From: Apis mellifera
Taxonomy: Eukaryota; Arthropoda; Insecta; Hymenoptera; Apidae
Assembly (NCBI RefSeq): GCF_003254395.2
Contig: NC_037644.1
Span: forward strand, 11,264,086-11,328,085
Reading direction: 5' to 3'
DNA: 64,000 bases
Below the pieces are notes generated by a model. The model saw nothing but the letters and a program-made list of their open reading frames with translations. It had not been told where the DNA came from and made no database searches. The translations under genes were made by a program, and so were the position numbers. Below are positions 24,079-36,347 of the stretch, one piece after another (the stretch's first letter is position 1; each line of letters starts with the position of its first letter).

Positions 24079-26119
24079 TACTATCATATATACTATCGAG
24101 TATCAAACGTTTTATTCCATACAAGTCGCGTTCGTTTCGAGATCCACGGGCTGATCCATCAAACGGCCGCGTGTCCTTTTTGCCTTCCTTTCGCGAACAA
24201 GTGCACAAAAGTTCCCTCCACGCCTATAGGTGTAAACCCATAAGCGGGGATCACCGATCTTAGATTTCGCTTAAGATTTACGAGGCTTTCCACCTCGAAC
24301 CACTCTACTCCTCTATCCTCTCGTTTGTTGCATCTTCACAGAAAGCCATCGCAGAGACCCATCTCCTTTTCCGCTCTTTCCTCTCTTTCCCCTCTCCTCT
24401 TTCCACTATCAAATTTCAAATTTAGCCAATTCTGAGAGAAATGAAATATATATATATTTTTTTCTTTTTCCACAATCCAATCTAGATTTACAATTAATAA
24501 CAAAAAGAAGAATTTTCTTATTAAATAAACACATAGTATATTGTTCTTTATGCGAATGGATAAAAGTGTAGATCATTTTCTAATGATAAAATTTTCGATA
24601 ACAAATCGTAAATCTTTAGAAGTAAAGATAATTTTTAATTTAATTTCGCTTTGTTGAAAATAGTTATCCAGATATTGAACTTATTAGCACAAGGATTAAG
24701 TATATAATGCTTTAAGAAAGGAATTAACAATGTTTAGAAAGAAAAATTACAACAGTTTCTTCGATTGGTGACACGAAACCATGTATCAGATTCTACAATT
24801 TATCTCATCCCTTACGTAGGATCCATCTGTTCTCTAAGAGTCACCCTATATGGCAAACGGTAATCCCCCCTCCCCCCTCCGATCGTTTGGAATAAATCTA
24901 TCCAGTGACACGCCAAAGATCTAAACCCTTTTTCAATTTTCCAAGCTCGTGAACGTGTTTGAAATATCGTCCCGCTAAAGAACAACTTCCGTCATTTCTG
25001 TCTCGCCGCCATGATATACGCATTCATATCTTCGAATCTTCTCCTTCTCCCATCTTTTTGTTCCCGTCCACGTTTATTCTATAATCCGATATTTCGATTT
25101 CTTTTGCTTCTCCTTTCTTATTCCTTTTAATAGAAACAACGTCTGTCTGAAACAACACACATCTCTAATATCTCTGTTGATGGCAAACAAGATTCGATGG
25201 TACGATGTTTAGAATTAAGCTTAATAATTTCTTTTTATATTTTTCGAGAATGAAAAGTGAATAAAATAAGTGAAGAGATAGTAAATTTCATAATCTTTAT
25301 TGTATATTTTTTTTTCTTTTGAATGTCTGATTAATAATGAAAAATGTATAATTTTAATGCGAAGTATACTTCTTTAGAAGTGTGTTCTATTTTATTCATA
25401 CTTTGTGGAGAGACACATTATACATAGAATGGTTTTCGAGGATTAGTTTGGACAGTGTTCTCGCAAAAATCGTGTTATTTTGATCGTCCATTTCGATCAG
25501 CGTGCAGATAGATAGTTAAGGTAAGAGAATTGATAGTTCTATTTCTACCTTTATATTTTTATCGATTCGATAGTTTGGGAATAGATGAATGATCGAACGT
25601 ACGTTGTTTATTGAACAATTAAAAGAAACCAAAAACAATTCCGTTTTTTGGTTTCTTCTGAAAATATGGTTTGCCGATTTTGTTTGTTTAGAAATTTGAT
25701 GGAACGTATTTTTACATATATACATATATATATATTTTTTTCCTGATATTTATTTTCACCTCTCCATAAAACTTTTCGAGATTTATATATTTTAAAGTTT
25801 AATAAATATAGCTTTGGAGCGACAATATTATACGTGTAATAGAATAACATTAACACAAAGTAATTACATTAAACATGAATAAATGTGATGCAATTTAACA
25901 AAACCACGGCCGAATATGAACTCATTGACCGTATAAAGACATAATTTAGTTAATGGTTACGTTAATATAGCGATATGAATAATAATTTAGCAATATACCT
26001 GTACACAATAATATAATAATATAGAAATACAACGATACTTTCCATATGGAAATGCATATAAGAATGCATATATCGATACTGATCGAATATCAAAATTAAA
26101 AAAAATAAAACCGATCGAT
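23446..26119. other. AT-rich non-coding DNA
   Basis: No supportable gene. It contains the GA microsatellite at 24019-24079, TA stretches around 24445 and 25718-25735, and scattered pyrimidine tracts (24360-24410). Confidence 0.55.
24019..24079. repeat. (GA)n microsatellite with interruptions
   Basis: About 60 bp of GA units with GAAA and GACA interruptions, the longest GA tract on the plus strand in the window. A minus-strand Ser/Leu frame over it is an artefact. Confidence 0.95.
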
Positions 26120-26538
26120 TTAAATCAAATTGTTCCATCCATTCCCTGATAAAAATAAACCTCGATCATCACGGAAGGAAAATGTGGAAAGGAAGTGCAC
26201 GAGCGACTCGATACGATTTCCAAACTTGTCATTGAATCTTTGTTTTGAGAGGAACAGTTTCGACGAGACAAACACGACGTACGATTCCAATTTGTACGCA
26301 CGTCCTCGTCCAACCCAAGGAATAATTCCGTCTTTACTGTTATCGATGCCTGTGCACGGCCAACGGCCTCCATTTTGTCCCGTGATGTATCCCTCCAATC
26401 CATCCTCGTCCCTCTTACACCGAGCCGCTTGATCATCGCCCTTTATTCCCAACTCGAAATTGTTACATTTGAAAAATTTGTATTCGCCTCCCGGGGAAAA
26501 ATGATTTCGTCGAAATCGTGGAATGAATATGTCCGATA
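26120..26538 (-). CDS. Candidate exon region, unknown product (three overlapping frames of 100 or more codons)
   Basis: On the minus strand an acceptor-like sequence (AAATTTCTCGCAG, ending at 26539) is followed by 138 open codons to a stop at 26120. The frame is open back to 26563, just upstream of the acceptor. Residues are balanced and Gly/Asp-rich early (KGDDQAARCKRDEDGLEGY), then mixed hydrophobic. It has no internal Met, so it could only be a spliced exon. A second minus frame (26125-26436) has a true ATG and 103 codons, beginning MIKRLGVRGTRMDW, with a Cys/Ser-rich centre and no domain recognised. A plus-strand frame (26130-26432) is open for 100 codons as well. Only one could be real. 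The local G+C is higher than the flanks, which itself lengthens open frames. Confidence 0.22.
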
Positions 26539-26539
26539 C

Positions 26540-27680
26540 TGCGAGAAATTTTATATGAAAATTTTATCATTTTATCGCGTGACAAATTAAATAGAAAAAT
26601 GGAATCGAAAGTGTTATTTCGTTATCTTTCGATAATCTTTTTCTAGTAATTATTCTTAATTCTGGAGAAAAGTGGTTGAATAGAGGGTGGAAAATGTATT
26701 CTACTGACTTTTGCTGTTAATGTCATCTATGTATTATAGATGTAACTGTATTATACATATTCTGAGAAATAAAAAATTGAAAAAATTGGTATGCAAAAAT
26801 TTCGATTGACACTTAAACAATTTAAATTTGCATTGGATGAAATGACATGGAGATGTAGAACGAGATGGTATTCCGTATTTGTCCTCTTTACCAGGTTTGT
26901 ATTTTTGAATTGTTTAGAATTCTCAAAAAGTGGATCAAGAATGCAAATTGGAAATTTTATTGAATTATATATTAAATTAATTTTCTGCTGAGAATTTTTA
27001 AGCCGAGATCTTGAAAAGAATTTAATATCGAATAAATATAAACTTTTTACTAAAAATTTTTAAAAAATGTTTCTAATTAGTTGCAAGGATTGTTGACATT
27101 GTTCGTTCCTGGTGTTTGAATACGATTCAACAAATTCAGAGGAATTGAAAAGAAACAAGCTACGTAAAAAAATGTTAAAGTCTCTAAAATTATTAACTTA
27201 AATCAAATTATATAAATTTGAATATATTTTAGGAAGAAGAGATTCAAGATTAACGCAATAAAATCCCAGACGCAGCGATCTCTTCATAAAACACAGGTGC
27301 AGCGTAAATACAATTTTATTTGTACACAGACTCGTTCTCTCGCGTTTCTATCCCCAGACAACAAAAGAAACAGCTGCATCCTACGGCATATGCATCTCCC
27401 CATACGCACAAGTTACAATCCTTCCTTCATATTCCCGACAGATTAAATTGAAAAAAAAATTGTTGCACGAGTAAGATGATAAAATAATTAAACAAATTCT
27501 CTCTTGTAACACCCCTCCCCTCTCCATCGAGAGAAACGTATCGTGTTTAAATCACTTTCGCTCCCCGTAAAATTCAACACGCGAATTGAAATTAAACGAA
27601 TCATTTGGAAACCGAAAAAAAAAAAGAGAGGAGAAGGAAATTTTTTAATTTCTTTCCCTTTTTCTTTTTAATCGAAATTT
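26540..27680. other. AT-rich non-coding DNA
   Basis: No gene or notable repeat. Low-complexity A+T with scattered homopolymers. Confidence 0.55.
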
Positions 27681-28070
27681 TCTCGTTTCGCGGGAAACGA
27701 CGATTCACGGCTCTGGACGTTTTTCCTTTTTCCTTAATTCCAGGATTTTGAAGCGGGAATACCAGGTGGCGTAGAGGCGGCGCGTGCGATCACCGACGAC
27801 GGTAATGGAGGATCGTGAGCCAGTTTATCGGCGTCAATGATCCGTAATTATAATTAAACGTTAATCACGTGGAATCAGAATCCCTCGCGCGCGTTCGTTG
27901 AATTCGATCGTTGATTCGTATTTGGGAATAAAACTGTGAGCGGGCCAGCAGGCGTGGGAGGAAGCAGGTGGAAGAGGAGATCGTGACGTCCAGATCGGGG
28001 GCGAGTAAGAGGAGCGAGGAGAGCTTGTTTGGAGAATTATTATCGATCCTTTTGGTTTAATCCATCCAGG
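27681..28070. other. G+C-rich island without a clear frame
   Basis: About 390 bp with abundant CpG and a purine-rich second half (27950-28030). No frame of note on either strand. It may be a regulatory element or a non-coding exon. Confidence 0.35.
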
Positions 28071-31000
28071 GTGGATAGAGGGCAGACGAGGTTGAGACTA
28101 TTTTTATAAAAAATTCCTTATTATCTTTAGAAAGAAGAGGGGTTAAAAAAACTTAAAAAATGTTTATTTAAATATATCAATGAAGAATAAGTGTTTCGCT
28201 ATTGTAAAAAAGAAAAGAATAAAAATAATTGTATAGTAATAAATCAAAAAAAAAAATTCAAATTCCCTCGAGATTATTTTGAACGTTTCTTTTTTTTTTT
28301 TAAAATATTTACAAAAGTGGAACAATCGTTTCATTGAATTCGTATAAAGTCTCTTCTCATTTATCCCCTATTAGTATTACAGAAAGTAGTATTAAATTAA
28401 ATTAGTAAATTAAATTAGTATTACAAATTAGTAATACCAGAATTCAAGCGTTTAAGATTTGATAAATTCCACAATGGATCCTGTTTCGAGAAGCCTGTTC
28501 AATTAAGAATTGAATTACGAACGTTTTATCGTTCGCGGGGAACCGTAAGGAAAGGTTTATGCTTTTCGCGTGACCGTTTGACAAATACAGCCACTTTCTC
28601 CCGCTCCCGTTAATATTTAACTCATTTTCAACCGGCTAGATTTATGAACGGCCGCTTTATAAAGGGGGAGGGAAGAGGTGGGAGGCTCGCGTAATAGTTG
28701 TTCGCAATTACGAATTTTCCCCTGGTAGGCGTGACAGGCGATGTTTTCGAAAATTGTGACCCAGAAAATTGCGGCCGGCATAAGCAGAAAAATTTATGGG
28801 CGCAAACTAAATTTGTAACCACCGAAGGTTAATCCACCTCGTAACCAACCTCGCGCTATTTCTCATCTCATCAGATCAACAACAACTTGACCGCATTACC
28901 TCCACGCCCGATAAAATTCAAATGCACGCGTTTTGGACATTAAACGAATGGAAGGAAAAATAGTAGTAGTAGAATTTGAGCGAAGTAGTTCAGTATGGAA
29001 TAGCGAATTTCTTTTTTTTTTTCTTTTTTTTCTATTCATTTTTTCTCCAACTAGGATTTCCAAGAAGAAACTTTCCAATCTGTCAACGAGCTCATTCGTA
29101 TTCGAGTAGGATATTCGTTGTTCGATATTTTGAGCGCAACTTTGGATCGCGTTTTTCTTCAAAGGGTTTTTATTTCTTTCTACCTAACTGTACAACGAAT
29201 AACATCCGGATTTCTCCTCGAACGAAAGAGGAAACGTTTTAACGTTTTCGATTAAAATCTTAATTGAACGTCAAAGAAATTCTCTAATAATCGAAAATTC
29301 CTCCTTCTCCTCTCGACCCGAGGAATATCCATTATTTACTCTCCATCCCTGATAATATACACGAAAATTTACGTAAAGCTCGAAAGATGTTTATGAAAAA
29401 TGAATCCAATCGGGAGCAGGAAACTCGTTTCAATGTCGCATCCCGTTTGATCATTGAACACGAATTATGAATGAACTTTTCGAGGCTGAAGAAAATAGAA
29501 CATCCATTCTCTCTCTCTCTCCTTCTCTTTTTCCAGTTTTAAATTTTAAAACAGCGTAAATAACTATCTTTGAACGGAGGAGCAAAAACATAAATCGAAG
29601 ATGGGATGGGAACATTGTATTTCGTTTTAAATAATCTCGTTTCGTTTTCTTTTTTTTTTTTTTTTTTTTGTAGGATTACATATTACCTACGCGGTTTGGG
29701 CAGCTGTGCACTCGAACTTCGCTACGCATTCGAATTCCCCCCCATCCCCCATCCCCCCCGAACTGTTCGGTTCGACCGAAACTTTTCGAGAACGGACCAC
29801 GGACCACCAACATTTCGGTTTTTCGAAAATGACGGTGACGACGGTTGAAATTTCACGGTCTGAACTGTCTTCCGTGAATTGCCACGCTCGTCATGGATTT
29901 CGAGGCGGCGCGGCGCGCGCCCGGACCCGATATTTTCGCCCGTGACAATCCGCCAATTTGATTTACGACCCCGCTGTAACCTTGCGCGAGGGGAATTTTT
30001 ATCGTGACATTGAATTTTTTTTCTTTTCCTTTTTCTTTTTCTCTTCTTTTTTTTTTCCCTCCCCGTATTATTCGATATTTTTCTCGATATTATTTTCACG
30101 TTCGAAACGAGTTTTCAAATTATTTCAATCGAACGTGTGGATATCTTTCACTTATAATAAAGCAAAATCCAATTTGACGAATAAAAATTTACAAACGCGA
30201 CACTTTGTTATATACACCTTTCTCGTTTCGTGGAAATTAATTTAAAATTAGGGCAATCAAATTTTTACAATTCCATATAATCATTTTCTTCGAATCTTGT
30301 ATTATATTGTTACGTCAATCTTTGTTGCTTTAAACCCAGAAAATTTCGTTTATATTAATGTCGAGGGATTCTTTTTTTTTTATTTTCAAAATAAAATATT
30401 CAAAGTGTACTCAAAGTCACGCTAGTTTCGTTTCATTAAATCGTATTCACAAACAATCACATTTTAATTACAACTATCGTAATTAAACCTGCGACTGAAA
30501 CTTTTTTACAATTTACAAAGTTCAAAAAGGAAATTCTAACTTCTTCTCCTTCTTCTCCATCCCGTGACTTTTCCATCTGTATTCGAAAAGGAAACGTTAA
30601 AAAGTGGAAACTTTGGTTCGTTTGAAGCGTAGCTATGGCAACTGTTATCCATTGTCGCTGGACCACGACACTCGTTATGGATCTCGGTTTTCCAAGCGTT
30701 CACGCGCGAACATCCGTCGAGGCAACGCGCGATCCCGCACCGGGATCCGCCTGACGCAATAATCCCGAATGATGTACTTCCGTGGCAAGTGCCTTCGAGT
30801 AAACCGATTATCGGTACACTTGGCTGGAACAGGTCGAGGCGAGTGGTTACATGGCGGTTGCAGTTGCAGAGAATTTATTCACGCGAACGATCGGGCGAAT
30901 CTGGGGAATTATCGGCCGCCATTTTCTTTCAAAGTGTCCTGATCGCCGATATTTCTTGACGAGGCTCGTTGAAAGATGCACGGAATATGACATTTTTTTT

Positions 31001-31600
31001 TTTTTGTTAAAGAATTTTAATTGGATTCCTTTCGTATTAAATATAATTCTTATGTCACGATGATTAGATTATAGATATTTGTGGAAAGCAAGATATTTTT
31101 ATAATTGTAGAAATGGATTTAAGGTAAAGATATTCTAAATATCATAATTTTTTAATACGATTTTTTTAAATTCAAAGTTTACTTACAAGATTGGAAGAAT
31201 AAAAATTTTCTTTATAGTAAAAGCGAGAATATTGTATATATATTAAGAAAATTAATTATAAGAAGTAATTTTAGAACAAAATTAATAAAATCAATATATA
31301 CGAGAAACAAGCATTAATCAAAGTATTATTGAGTTATTTATATATAGCTATATATAATTTATATATATATAAAGCTGAGACTCGTATCTTTATACTTATA
31401 ACGAGATCAAGTCTGTTTTCCAAATACAATGAGCTAGACAATGAGCTAGACTGTATAACGTAATTTATCCCTATTTCCTTTATTAAATATATTCTTCATT
31501 TTAATTAATAATTATTTCCCTAACACGTTACGTATCTTTCGTGAAAATTTTCTGTCTCAACATCCGCGTAAACGTATCACATCATTCTCCAAAAACCGAG
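28071..31600. other. Mixed non-coding DNA
   Basis: AT-rich with small CpG-rich patches at about 28640-28830, 29690-29990 and 30650-30950. A 19-base T-run lies at 29651-29669. Minus frames over 29722-30099 read poly-purine as Lys/Arg runs and are rejected. A tandem CAATGAGCTAGA word is repeated twice at 31427-31450. Nothing supports a gene. Confidence 0.45.
29651..29669. repeat. T homopolymer, 19 bases
   Basis: An uninterrupted T-run immediately before a CpG-rich patch. Confidence 0.9.
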
Positions 31601-31990
31601 ATACAAGCCACCTATAGCCGAGAAGACACGACCCGTAACGAAATATTCCTAACGTGTGCGCCATCTTATCCCTTACACGGGGAATCGGTGTAAGCGGCGC
31701 ATGCAGATGATGTCCCGTGGCGGCACGTCACCCAATTCGGATTCCTAGGTAACAGTCGAAACGAGCCCTCACGATACTCGTTTCGGGCTTCCAATAAAAT
31801 GGAAATGTCTCGGTTGCTGACACCCGCGCCCGAGCCACGCGGTCCGGATCAGGATATTCGGTTAGATAGGGACGCGAGACTACTTTATTGTACCCCGTGG
31901 CGTGGGTAAGCAGCATGCTGGCACGCGTTCCACCTATATGTGGAACCGCTTACAGGGTGATCCAAAAATCCAGGCGGGGAAAAATTCAAT
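31600..31990. other. Structured CpG-rich island
   Basis: A G+C-rich, CpG-rich segment with several local inverted repeats. CGAAACGAG/CTCGTTTCG pairs 31757-31765 with 31777-31785. GTTCCAC/GTGGAAC pairs 31927-31933 with 31940-31946. A distant 9-bp pair, TGTAAGCGG/CCGCTTACA, joins 31689-31697 with 31946-31954. A 10-bp palindrome CAGCATGCTG sits at 31911-31920. A minus-strand small ORF occupies the centre. The distant pair could arise by chance in a segment of this size. Confidence 0.4.
31728..31916 (-). CDS. Candidate small ORF, 62 aa, unknown product
   Basis: The frame opens at a true ATG (31916-31914) with a purine at -3 and closes with TGA at 31728. Residues are well mixed: it begins MLLTHATGYNKVVSRPYL, continues with TEYPDPDRVARARV, and ends in an aromatic/basic part. 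There is no transmembrane segment or known domain. It lies within a CpG-rich island carrying hairpins, one of which overlaps the coding part (31757-31785). High local G+C makes open frames likelier, so this stays a candidate. Confidence 0.15.
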   Translation of the reverse strand: MLLTHATGYNKVVSRPYLTEYPDPDRVARARVSATETFPFYWKPETSIVRARFDCYLGIRIG

Positions 31991-32406
31991 TATTCGAGAA
32001 TTGCTGGCGTGGTTATCTACTTAAAGGTTGTCAAGAAACGTATCTTTAAGAATTAACTCGACATCGAGATGAAATTTTTCTTTTTTTCGTTCGAGGAAAA
32101 AGAGCACATTGTTCAAATTTCTCTTTGTTTTCGATAGAATTCGTTAGAATTAATTAATCAAAAATGCTCGGATATCGAGTAATAATAATAAAAATATTAG
32201 TATTGATGTTCGATTCTATACGTTTATTATTTGTTCAAATTCGCGCGCGGCACATACCCATCGCTGGGCAATAACCGAGTAAACCCTCCCCATAATTGGC
32301 CACCGTTTTCCATTAATAACCCGTTAACAAATCCGAGACGGGAATTTTAGAGGGGAAACTCGTTGAAAATCGTCCGGTTAACCGGATTTGGTCGGCGAAC
32401 TTTCAG
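31991..32406. other. Non-coding DNA
   Basis: AT-rich to 32240, then rising G+C toward the next island. No frame of note except an alternative phase at 32363-32551, which lacks an ATG. Confidence 0.5.
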
Positions 32407-32693
32407 GACACCGCGTATACACGCATATGGAAATAAACGTGGAACAGGCACGCCCGATCTGGGACACCCTCGTCTCGCGGATGGAACGCACATCGAGTGC
32501 TTTTCATGGGAAACCGACACGCGCGGATGTCGACGTTACCGTCTCTCCTAGATACCCTGTATCCGGCGAACAATTGAACTGGGACGGGGCGAGGAGAGGG
32601 AGAAAAAGCCGACCGTCACCGGATACCGTGTATCTAACGTTGAAACCTGTGCTTTTTACAACCGAGGTCTGTATCGATGCGCTCTTCCAATAA
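32407..32693 (+). CDS. Candidate exon or small ORF, unknown product
   Basis: An acceptor-like GAACTTTCAG ends at 32406. The frame is open from there, passes an ATG at 32427 and runs 88 codons to TAA. From the ATG the product begins MEINVEQARPIWDTLVSRME; its centre (about residues 24-55) is mixed with VDVTVSPRYPVSGEQL, a basic patch RRGRKSR follows, and the end is hydrophobic (TLKPVLFTTEVCIDALF). The residue mix is natural-looking with acidic and basic residues well spread. No family recognised. A T-rich run starts just after the stop. It is the best plus-strand candidate in the central part of the window but still within chance expectation for a G+C-rich island. Confidence 0.2.
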
Positions 32694-34930
32694 GCTTCGC
32701 TTTTTTTTTCTTCTTCTTTCTTTCTTTTTTTCTTCTTTTTTTTTCAGATCGACGCACAGAGAATCGGCGCACTCGGATGATGAACGTTTATGAGGTATCC
32801 CCGTTGCGAAGATGAAATTTATGGATAAAGCGTGCGTTTGATTCGTCCATCTTCCATTTTTTTGTACGATCCACCGATTGTGGATCGAAGTTGACGATTC
32901 AATTGTATCTGGATGCAATTGTAATTGTAATTTTGAGTAACGAGGGATATTTTGGGGATAATTGGCAAATGATTTATCATCGATATAATGAAAAATTGTA
33001 TTTAGAATGTGGATGTAGAATTTGAATAATGTTTGGGTTGAAATATCTATATTTTATAGTAGATATAATTTTATTGTTATTTTAAGAAATTGGTTGATAT
33101 TATGTCAGAGATCGAAAAAACTTGTGGAACTTGACGATAAATATTTTATCGCGGATTTCGAATATTATAGGGAAAGGAATATCGATTGTAGGATAAAGGG
33201 AAGTATTTCAATCTTCCTTCGAATAAATTTTGTCGAAATAATCTATCGGGCGTGTTGTGTGGGAAAGTATTTTATAGATCGTTTGAAACTTTATTAAAAA
33301 ATTATAATAAAAAATATGAACAATACTTTGGCTTCCAATATTGCCCCATTTCACATCGCTACTAACTTTCACGTGTACGGAAGTTTGGAACAAAAAAGTA
33401 CGTCAAATAAGTATTAATATGCATGGGAAAACTGATACGAAGAATTGGTTATTGATTCATTTAAATAAAGTCGAAACTTTAACGAACTTGGTGCTATAAT
33501 AAATTCAATTTTTCATTGTTGTTCAACGAAAGTTTCGAAATAGGGTATATATACATATGAAGTTGATTGATTGTCAATCCTCGTTACTATCTCCAGATAT
33601 TCCATATTTTCATTATAATTTTTTAATAAAGATTCAAACAATATTTACGTAATATTTCTTTTCTCGTAAGAATAATTGAGCATTCTTTGTAAATATATGT
33701 TCCTAATAACAGTTGTTTCAATTTATCAAATAGATTCAATTTGAAAGAAAAGAGAAATATTTTAACAATTTTTTACAAATACTTTTTTCAATCGAGATTA
33801 CCTTATCACTTGTGTTTATAATATATTTTCAACTTCAAACAACACTCGTAATTGATGTTTATATTTTTAAGATAATAATTTTGTTACAACAAAATCTGCT
33901 GAAATTACAAGATCCTCGCAAATCAAAGGGAACAATATTCGTGATGAATATGAATTAGTAATTTTAACAATACCAACGTTATTTGCACAAACGATAAACA
34001 CAACAAAGTTTGAACGATAATAATGAAAGAAAATGGAAATTTTCATCATATTCACGGAAACGGATCGATGATGAGCACGATTAAAACGTTTAATTGTATC
34101 GGGTTAAGATTTTAAATAACCCGATATTCCCGTTATTTAACGAAATATAACGTTAATGTTAGACATACGTAATTATGGTTTCCAGTTTCGATCGAGCCAG
34201 TTTAGCTTCACGTAATGATTTATGAAACGTTTTATCGAGAATACATCACGATTGTAAACGAAGTAATTACAACAATGAGAATACCTTGGCCCTAATAATA
34301 CGGGTAAATTTTGCATGAAATAAATTGCTAGAACAAATCTTATTAATCTTCATTTTATATACATACAAAATAAACAAGAGAAAATATCTCGTAGATATAA
34401 TATTCAATTCCTCTTCACGATACAATAGTGAATACAATATAAATATATATATATATACTTTGATCATTTATACAGTCATTTATATAGTCATGAGCCGTTC
34501 CGTTCATTAATTTCTATTAAATACTAGTGCTCCAGGCAATTTGTATTTTGTATCGAAAATGATTTAACTGCTAGTAAAATAACTTTAATAGTTTTTAAAA
34601 ATATTTTTTAAACTTTATCATTGCGATATTGCTTTAATTAAGAACCATTGAATATAGAATTTTGATATAGAAGAAGCTGATGTATGATACATCTTTTTCA
34701 AATATATTTCTGTAAATTGATAATTAATTCTAATACCTTTAAAAATTATTTATACATTGTGCAAAATTTATAATTTTTTCAGACACATTGCCACTCGCAG
34801 CAAGTTTCTTACAATTTCAAACATATACAAACATATTATTTTCTTTTTTCAGCCAAATTACATTCAATTCCGATCTTTTTCTATTTCCAGAGGAGAAACT
34901 TCAATATTACAATTCTACTTTCTCGAAATT
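32694..34930. other. AT-rich non-coding DNA
   Basis: A CT/T-rich run at 32699-32745 is followed by low-complexity AT-rich DNA. Frames are Ile/Lys/Asn/Tyr-rich and are not genes. Confidence 0.55.
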
Positions 34931-35322
34931 TTACAGGGAACAGCACGATTCTCTTCTAGCTCTCAAACTCGTCGCCATTGTTGTTATTTCCACATTTCGA
35001 ATCGTAGTTGCGACTGAAACGACACGGTTATGAATAGCGTTTAGTTTTCGCCCCGTCCAATATAAGGGTATCAAGTTAACGTTTAAACCGGTCGAACTGG
35101 TTGGGTCGAACGGCACCAGGCCGAGGAGAACGCTGTTATCGAGCGCATACGTCTTCGTGAGGGACGCAAACCCCCCCATTTGCATCGGCTTGCGTTAATG
35201 CGTTTCCGATACCGATCTGTTCCGTTCCCAACGTGTTTATTTGTATAATTAGTCCCGCCTATGATCCCTGAAAAAAAATAAGATTGATTCTCTCCGCTTT
35301 TTGCCAGTAAGCCAATTGGCAA
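34931..35322 (-). other. CpG-rich island with overlapping minus-strand frames
   Basis: The centre (about 35030-35250) is G+C-rich. On the minus strand an acceptor-like TTATTTTTTTTCAG (ending at about 35271) precedes one frame (35083-35322). A second frame (34931-35185) has a true ATG and an orderly start, MQMGGFASLTKTYALDNSVL. The two overlap around a run of seven G (minus strand, about 35174-35180), where a one-base change would switch phase. Neither is recognised. Recorded as a candidate conserved block rather than a gene. Confidence 0.2.
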
Positions 35323-36347
35323 GCACTTTTTTTCTCTCTTTCCCTATCGAATCTTCTTTTGCCAATAGAATTTGTTTACTCGAAATTGATCGTGATATTA
35401 TAAATATTTAAACTTGAATGAATCGATCCCCGAAAATTTCGAATCACTTTCACTTTTGCTCTTTTTCTTATCGAATCTTTTATCTGTTTGTTAATTGTAT
35501 TTTGCTTCGTAAAAGCAAAAATAGTTTAGGGTTACTTCTATCTTGGATTATTCGAGCTGAAGTCCACCTGTCATCTAATTGGCCATTGATATTATTATTT
35601 CTTTTATTTCGATTTTCAATAAATATCGTCTTTACTCGTCCTAATTTATGTTCACAAAACACACTAATTAAAAAAAAAAGAAAAAGAAAAGTATGCAATA
35701 CGATTTTTGTATCCATCTGGCTCTCGGCTGGAATACAATTACTGCTAAGGCTTTTGATGACTTTTAAATGATGACTTCCACGAAATACTTGGGCAATTTT
35801 TCAAATTTTTGCATTTCGAATTCGTGATAAGAATATTTCGTGTTAGACGCAGATAGTCAGACTTAATGGGGATTAAGGCGAAACAATAAGGCGAGTCTTC
35901 CCTTCCATCGATGATAATAACGATTTAATTGAATTACATCGGGCGCAACACGGCCGTGTGTCCGAAGGGACGCGTCAAGTGGTTTTCACGAGACAAGGCC
36001 ACCGTAATTATTGTCCTAAACTGCGCCACTCGAGTGGGTTTCACGCGACACGATGAGTTAATACGTTTGCAATCGTAATGTTTCAATCTGTGTCGAAAAA
36101 AAAGAAAAAAGAAAAATATCCGCCACATTTCACGACACACTGTGAGAGTCGTTAAGGGATGTTTCAAGAACACGTTTCCATTGTTCAGTGGGGGGAGAAG
36201 AGATACGTTGGAAAAATGGACGTTGTAAAAAAGATTCGACGAACGAGTTTGTGACGACACGAAAATGAACGTAGCGGAATCGGCGAGAGAGATAAGCAGA
36301 AGAAGCTGAAAACTGGAGAGGAAACTGAGAAGTTTGTTGTAAGTCTT
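35323..36347. other. Mixed non-coding DNA
   Basis: AT-rich with a modest CpG patch near 35940-36070. A minus frame of 151 codons (35934-36389) starts at TTG and is Ser/Leu/Phe-rich, partly the translation of an A-rich run; not accepted. Confidence 0.5.

Noticed and set aside
29722..30099. 125-codon minus frame with Lys/Arg runs
   Set aside because: Reads A-rich simple sequence; not protein-like.
31951..31985. ACAGGGTGATCC word resembling some insect transposon ends
   Set aside because: No matching inverted end nearby, no transposase remnant and no target-site duplication seen.
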